The translations under genes were made by a program, and so were the position numbers. A DNA stretch of 64,000 nt from Chryseobacterium sp. JAH. GTDB lineage: Bacteria; Bacteroidota; Bacteroidia; Flavobacteriales; Weeksellaceae. Within the stretch, counting starts at the first letter, position 1; each line of letters opens with the position of its first letter. The notes under the pieces were generated by a model. That model did no database searches. It saw only the letters and a program-made list of their open reading frames with translations, and was not told where the DNA came from. Positions 60,751-64,000 of the stretch are shown here, in pieces. The stretch covers positions 248,001 to 312,000 of the forward strand of contig NZ_LMAH01000001.1 in the NCBI RefSeq assembly GCF_001507335.1. Direction: 5' to 3'.

Positions 60751-61449
60751 ATGAAAATAGAAATCTGGTCAGACGTCATGTGTCCTTTTTGTTATATCGG
60801 AAAGAAAAACTTTGAGCAGGCATTAGAAAAACTGCCATTTAAAGAAGAAATAGAAGTAGAGTGGAAGAGTTTTCAGCTGGATCCTACTTTAGAACTTGCA
60901 GAAACAAAGACTACAGCAGAATATTTCAGAGAAAAGAAAGGTTTTCCTGAGGAGCAGGCAAAGCAAATGACGGCTCAGGTTGTACAAATGGGTAAAGCTT
61001 CGGGTATTGATTTTAATTTTGAAAAAGCATTAATTACCAACACCTTTCCTGCGCATAAAATTCTGCATTTAGCTAAAAAGAACGGTAAATCTTCAGAGAT
61101 GGAAGAAGAATTGTTCAAAGCTCATTTTTTGAAAGGTGAAAATGTAGGAAGTGTTGAAGTTTTATCAAAATTAGCGGAAAAACTTGGCATCAGTAAAAAC
61201 GAAGCAATGCAAACGCTTAGTTCAGACGAATTTAATAATGAAGTGAATCAAGATATCACAGAAGGTCGTAATAACGGTATTACCGGAGTTCCTTTCTTTA
61301 TTTTAAATGGAAAATATGCGGTCTCAGGAGCGCAGCCGACGGAACTTTTTGAGGAAGCTTTAACGCAAACGTATAACGAAACGGTGAAGCCATTTAAAGG
61401 TGCTTCGAGTAATGATTTGTCTTGCGATGCAGACGGTTGCAGTATTTAA
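60751..61449 (+). CDS. FrnE-like DsbA-family oxidoreductase
   Basis: 232 residues, no signal peptide, so cytoplasmic. Thioredoxin fold with an inserted helical domain: active site VMCPFCYIGKKN (CPFC), and cis-Pro region ITGVPFFILNGKYAVSGAQ, the FrnE signature. Relatives contribute to disulfide handling and oxidative stress tolerance. It ends with a cysteine-containing tail DLSCDADGCSI. Probably co-transcribed with the MFS gene upstream and the nucleosidase downstream. Confidence 0.92.
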   Translation: MKIEIWSDVMCPFCYIGKKNFEQALEKLPFKEEIEVEWKSFQLDPTLELAETKTTAEYFREKKGFPEEQAKQMTAQVVQMGKASGIDFNFEKALITNTFPAHKILHLAKKNGKSSEMEEELFKAHFLKGENVGSVEVLSKLAEKLGISKNEAMQTLSSDEFNNEVNQDITEGRNNGITGVPFFILNGKYAVSGAQPTELFEEALTQTYNETVKPFKGASSNDLSCDADGCSI

Positions 61450-61472
61450 TCTACGCTATTTTCATATTTAAA

Positions 61473-62054
61473 ATGATAAAAATAAACAATCAAACTACGT
61501 TTGCGGTTGAAGACACCCTTTTCGTCTTTGCTTTAGATTCTGAAGCCGGAAAAGCTTTTGATCACACGCAGAAACTCATCACCGGAATCGGAAAAGTAAG
61601 TGCAGCCATTGAACTGACTAAAGAAATCATTAGAAAAAAACCTAAGTTAATCGTGAATCTGGGCTCGGCAGGTGGAGTAGGTTTTCATAAAGGTGAGATC
61701 ATCTGCTGCACACAATTTATCCAGCGTGATATGGATGCGCAGGGTTTAGGATTTAAAAAGTTTGAAACACCGTTATCCAATATCCCGATCGTTCTGGAAA
61801 ACGGTTTAAAAATGGACGGGGTGGAAGAAGGAACTTGCGGCAGCGGCGACAGTTTTGAGATGAATCACATCAACACCGAATATAACGTCATCGACATGGA
61901 AGCGTATCCGTTGGCTCTCATTGCCATGCAGGAAAATATTCCTTTTTTATGTTTAAAATACATTTCCGATGATGCGGGGAGCGATGCCGCAGATGATTGG
62001 TCGGTACAGGTTCTTTTGGCTTCAGAAGCGTTTAAAAAGCTTTTGTTCAAGTAA
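61473..62054 (+). CDS. MTA/SAH-nucleosidase-like phosphorylase-fold protein
   Basis: 193 residues from the ATG at 61473 (MIKINNQTTFAVED); a longer frame from 61422 overlaps the previous gene and is less likely. Purine nucleoside phosphorylase fold: FALDSEAGKAF, LVNLGSAGGVGFHKGE and VIDMEAYPLALIA, where the ME..A motif with its Glu binds ribose. Shorter than typical MTAN (about 230). Specificity uncertain. A hairpin terminator follows. Confidence 0.8.
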   Translation: MIKINNQTTFAVEDTLFVFALDSEAGKAFDHTQKLITGIGKVSAAIELTKEIIRKKPKLIVNLGSAGGVGFHKGEIICCTQFIQRDMDAQGLGFKKFETPLSNIPIVLENGLKMDGVEEGTCGSGDSFEMNHINTEYNVIDMEAYPLALIAMQENIPFLCLKYISDDAGSDAADDWSVQVLLASEAFKKLLFK

Positions 62055-62071
62055 GCCTTAAAAAATAAAAG

Positions 62072-62100
62072 TAAGCCATCTTTTGTAGATGGCTTATTGT
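62072..62100 (+). terminator. Terminator after the nucleosidase gene
   Basis: Perfect 9-bp stem TAAGCCATC / GATGGCTTA (62072-62080 and 62088-62096). T run short. Confidence 0.65.
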
Positions 62101-62189
62101 TTCAGAATTCTAGTTCCAGTCACTGAATTTTGTTTAGCATTTGCAAAATTCAAAGCTTGGTATCCAATTAAATTAGTTCAGCTCTGATA

Positions 62190-63107
62190 TCAGTTAAAAG
62201 AATTCCTAAATTCCAATGGCGTCACTTCAGTTTTATTTTTAAATAGTTTATTGAAAGACTGCGGATATTCAAAACCTAACTGATAAGCAATCTGACTAAC
62301 AGATAAATTGGTGGTCGATAAAATCTCTTTCGCTTTATCAATCAGCTTCTGATGAATGTGCTGTTGAGCATTTAAACCCGTCAATTCACGTAAAATATCA
62401 CTTAGATAATTCGGAGTAACATTCAACTGATTGGCTAAAAACTGAACCGTAGGAAGACCATTCTGTAACCCATTATCGCTGTTAAAATGATGATCCAGTA
62501 AAACATCCATCTGACTAAGCAAATCATTGTTCTTCACTTTTTGAAACAGAAACTGACGGTTGTAGAAACGGTTGCTGTAATTTAATAGTAATTCAATCTG
62601 GCTGATCATCACATCCTGACTGAAATGGTCGAGACGCTGACTGAGTTCATCTTCAATATTTCCGAACAGGCTGAAAATGGTCTGCTGTTCAGATTCAGTC
62701 AATTGCAAAGCTTCATTGGCTCCGTAAGAAAAGAAACCATAATTTTTGATATTTTTTGCCAGCGCATAGCCCCTGAGAAAATCGGGATGAATCAGGAGCG
62801 TCTGTCCTTCACAGTTTCCGTTGCTTTCGTCCTCTGCAATCAATTGATGCGGCGCCATAAAAGAAAGTCCGCCATTCTGAAAATCATAATGATGCTGTCC
62901 GTATCTGATTTTTCCACTGAGTGCTTTTTTGTACGAAATCTTGTAAAAATCCATTACCATTCCTTTGGCAATATCCGAGACATCACCGGAAATATCCTTG
63001 TAATCATTCAGAGAAATCAGCGGATGTTTAGGCTCAGGCATTCCCAGCGCTTTGTTCATCTCAGTGATGGTATGAAAGACGTACGGAATATGCGTGTTTT
63101 TTTTCAT
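62190..63107 (-). CDS. AraC-family transcriptional regulator (cassette 4)
   Basis: 305 residues of the same family: N-terminal part TEMNKALGMPEPKHPLISLND and RYGQHHYDFQNGGLSF, C-terminal double HTH with LNVTPNYLSDILRELTG and SVSQIAYQLGFEYPQSFNKL. The DNA-binding tail differs at several positions from cassettes 1-3 (SVSQ/YQLGFEYPQ), matching the different core in its operator. Own -7 box just upstream, besides possible readthrough from the SDR gene 43 bases earlier. Confidence 0.9.
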   Translation of the reverse strand: MKKNTHIPYVFHTITEMNKALGMPEPKHPLISLNDYKDISGDVSDIAKGMVMDFYKISYKKALSGKIRYGQHHYDFQNGGLSFMAPHQLIAEDESNGNCEGQTLLIHPDFLRGYALAKNIKNYGFFSYGANEALQLTESEQQTIFSLFGNIEDELSQRLDHFSQDVMISQIELLLNYSNRFYNRQFLFQKVKNNDLLSQMDVLLDHHFNSDNGLQNGLPTVQFLANQLNVTPNYLSDILRELTGLNAQQHIHQKLIDKAKEILSTTNLSVSQIAYQLGFEYPQSFNKLFKNKTEVTPLEFRNSFN

Positions 63108-63119
63108 AAGATTTCAATA

Positions 63120-63127
63120 CAAATATA
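63120..63127 (-). promoter_or_regulatory. -7 promoter box of the cassette 4 AraC gene
   Basis: Minus-strand TATATTTG fits TANNTTTG, with start about nine bases before the ATG. This gives the regulator its own consensus promoter, unlike the SDR gene. Confidence 0.5.
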
Positions 63128-63150
63128 GCAATAACTTTATTCTAAACCGA

Positions 63151-63891
63151 CTACATTGGCTGAGCAGTCGGGCGGATAATCATTTCGCTGATGTCTACGT
63201 CTTCAGGTTGACTGATCACATATGAAACTGCTCTGGCAATACTTTCTGCAGAAATCGCCATGCCCGCCAGCTGACCGATGAATGGTTTTACTTTTTCGTC
63301 GGTAATCGTATGTGTCAGTTCAGATTCTGTCACGCCCGGCGAAATAATGCTGGTTCTGATGTTGTAAGGTTTCACTTCCTGTCTCAGACCTTCACTGATG
63401 GCTCTTACGGCAAATTTTGTCCCGGAATAAACCGCACTTGAAGGTGCCACTATATGACCTGCGACTGAAGATACATTGATAAAGTGACCACTTTTCTGTT
63501 GTATAAAGTGAGGCAAAACCGCGCCGATTCCATACAGAACACCTTTGATATTCACATCAATCATCTGTTCCCATTCTTCATAAAGTAGACTTTCAAGCAT
63601 TGAAACCGGCATCACTCCCGCATTGTTGAATAAGACATCGATTTTTCCGAAATTTTTCAAAGTATGGTTCACCAATGCTTCTACATCTGCACGTTTGCTG
63701 ACATCAGTGGCGAAAGCCAGAGCTTTCCCTCCTTCGGCCGTGATTTCTGCAACCAAATCATCCAGTTTTTCTTTTCTTCTTGCGGCAAGGCTCAAAACTG
63801 CTCCTTCTTTTGCTAATAATTTTGCTGTTGCGAAACCTATTCCGCTGCTCGCTCCGGTGATGATGATCACCTTTCCTGAAATATTACTCAT
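63151..63891 (-). CDS. Classical SDR-family oxidoreductase (cassette 4)
   Basis: 246 residues from the ATG at 63891 ([19 protein letters not shown]); a start 26 codons upstream is rejected because it would lie before the promoter. NNAG, Ser in [10 protein letters not shown] and Tyr/Lys in YSGTKFA. C-terminus [14 protein letters not shown] resembles the cassette 2 SDR (VEIGDIVIRPAKQ), so these two are paralogues. Substrate unknown. Followed by the AraC gene on the same strand. Confidence 0.92.
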   Translation of the reverse strand: MSNISGKVIIITGASSGIGFATAKLLAKEGAVLSLAARRKEKLDDLVAEITAEGGKALAFATDVSKRADVEALVNHTLKNFGKIDVLFNNAGVMPVSMLESLLYEEWEQMIDVNIKGVLYGIGAVLPHFIQQKSGHFINVSSVAGHIVAPSSAVYSGTKFAVRAISEGLRQEVKPYNIRTSIISPGVTESELTHTITDEKVKPFIGQLAGMAISAESIARAVSYVISQPEDVDISEMIIRPTAQPM

Positions 63892-63911
63892 TATATTATT
63901 TTTTTGTAGAG

Positions 63912-63967
63912 CAAAGATGAGGTACACGTTGTCAATTGAAGTATCCATAGCAAGGAAAAGAGTATCC
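63912..63967 (-). promoter_or_regulatory. Cassette 4 control region: 21-bp direct repeats and -7 box
   Basis: On the minus strand GGATACT occurs at 63967 and 63946 (first G positions), 21 bp apart. The proximal core is 34 bases before the G of CATCTTTG (63912-63919). Geometry identical to cassettes 1-3, but the core is GGATAC rather than GGCTAC. Confidence 0.65.
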
Positions 63968-64000
63968 AAAATGAAATGGGTTGCTGAATTATAAAAAGGA

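Noticed and set aside
1-64000. CRISPR arrays, prophage, transposases, tRNA or rRNA genes.
   Set aside because: No regularly spaced repeats with spacers, phage or transposase proteins, or tRNA cloverleaf arms were recognised in the window.

Overview
The window looks like a chromosome segment of a flavobacterium, most likely of the Chryseobacterium type (family Weeksellaceae). The evidence is low-GC DNA, three secreted proteases with C-terminal type IX secretion (T9SS) sorting tails, a GLPGLI-family protein, bacillithiol-associated proteins, and Bacteroidota -7 promoter boxes (TANNTTTG) about 15-35 bases before many starts with almost no Shine-Dalgarno signals. The genus is inferred from protein resemblance, not from a marker gene. 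No tRNA, rRNA, CRISPR array, insertion sequence or prophage was recognised.

Layout. 1-3,050: 3' end of the histidine operon (hisB end, hisH, hisA, hisF, hisIE). 3,088-5,262: two tandem secreted M28 peptidases. 5,358-10,597: the translation block thrS-infC-rpmI-rplT (minus strand), interrupted by a GT-C-like membrane glycosyltransferase gene. infC appears to start at a non-AUG codon. 10,700-17,300: a structured repeat, small envelope and redox genes, a large T9SS reprolysin and an acyl-CoA dehydrogenase. 17,500-26,640: a satD/DUF3307 pair behind a three-copy operator, purC-purF, a porin-like protein, aroB, rluB, pncA and a DEAD-box helicase. 26,830-29,371: an overlapping bacillithiol-type cluster (bstA-like, DUF1569, ytxJ, Crp/Fnr). 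29,376-33,251: stress oxidase, Crp/Fnr-SDR-Crp/Fnr and a LuxR-type HTH. 33,258-39,165: the ligase-associated DNA damage operon (exonuclease, ligase, helicase, PdeM). 39,346-52,463: a PRISE-type reductase with a Crp/Fnr gene, an M60 protease, an HxlR gene with a CAT-like gene, a Nudix regulator, further accessory genes, a frameshifted small gene and two apparent gene remnants.

52,700-64,000 is the most striking part. Four cassettes each contain an SDR-superfamily oxidoreductase followed by an AraC-family regulator of 304-305 residues. Ahead of every SDR gene lie two direct repeats exactly 21 bp apart. The proximal core starts exactly 34 bases before the G of a degenerate -7 box in all four cases. 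This is AraC araI1/I2-like geometry repeated in four paralogous, self-contained regulatory modules. A serine hydrolase, an MFS transporter, a FrnE-like DsbA protein and a nucleosidase lie among them.

A second regulatory theme is Crp/Fnr. Four family members are present, all with FNR-like E..(S/I)R recognition helices. Three intergenic TGATY-N2-RATCA palindromes occur near their genes, two of them centred about 41 bases before a predicted transcription start. Together these suggest a genome segment rich in locally controlled oxidoreductases, probably for redox or electrophile stress. That role is inference.
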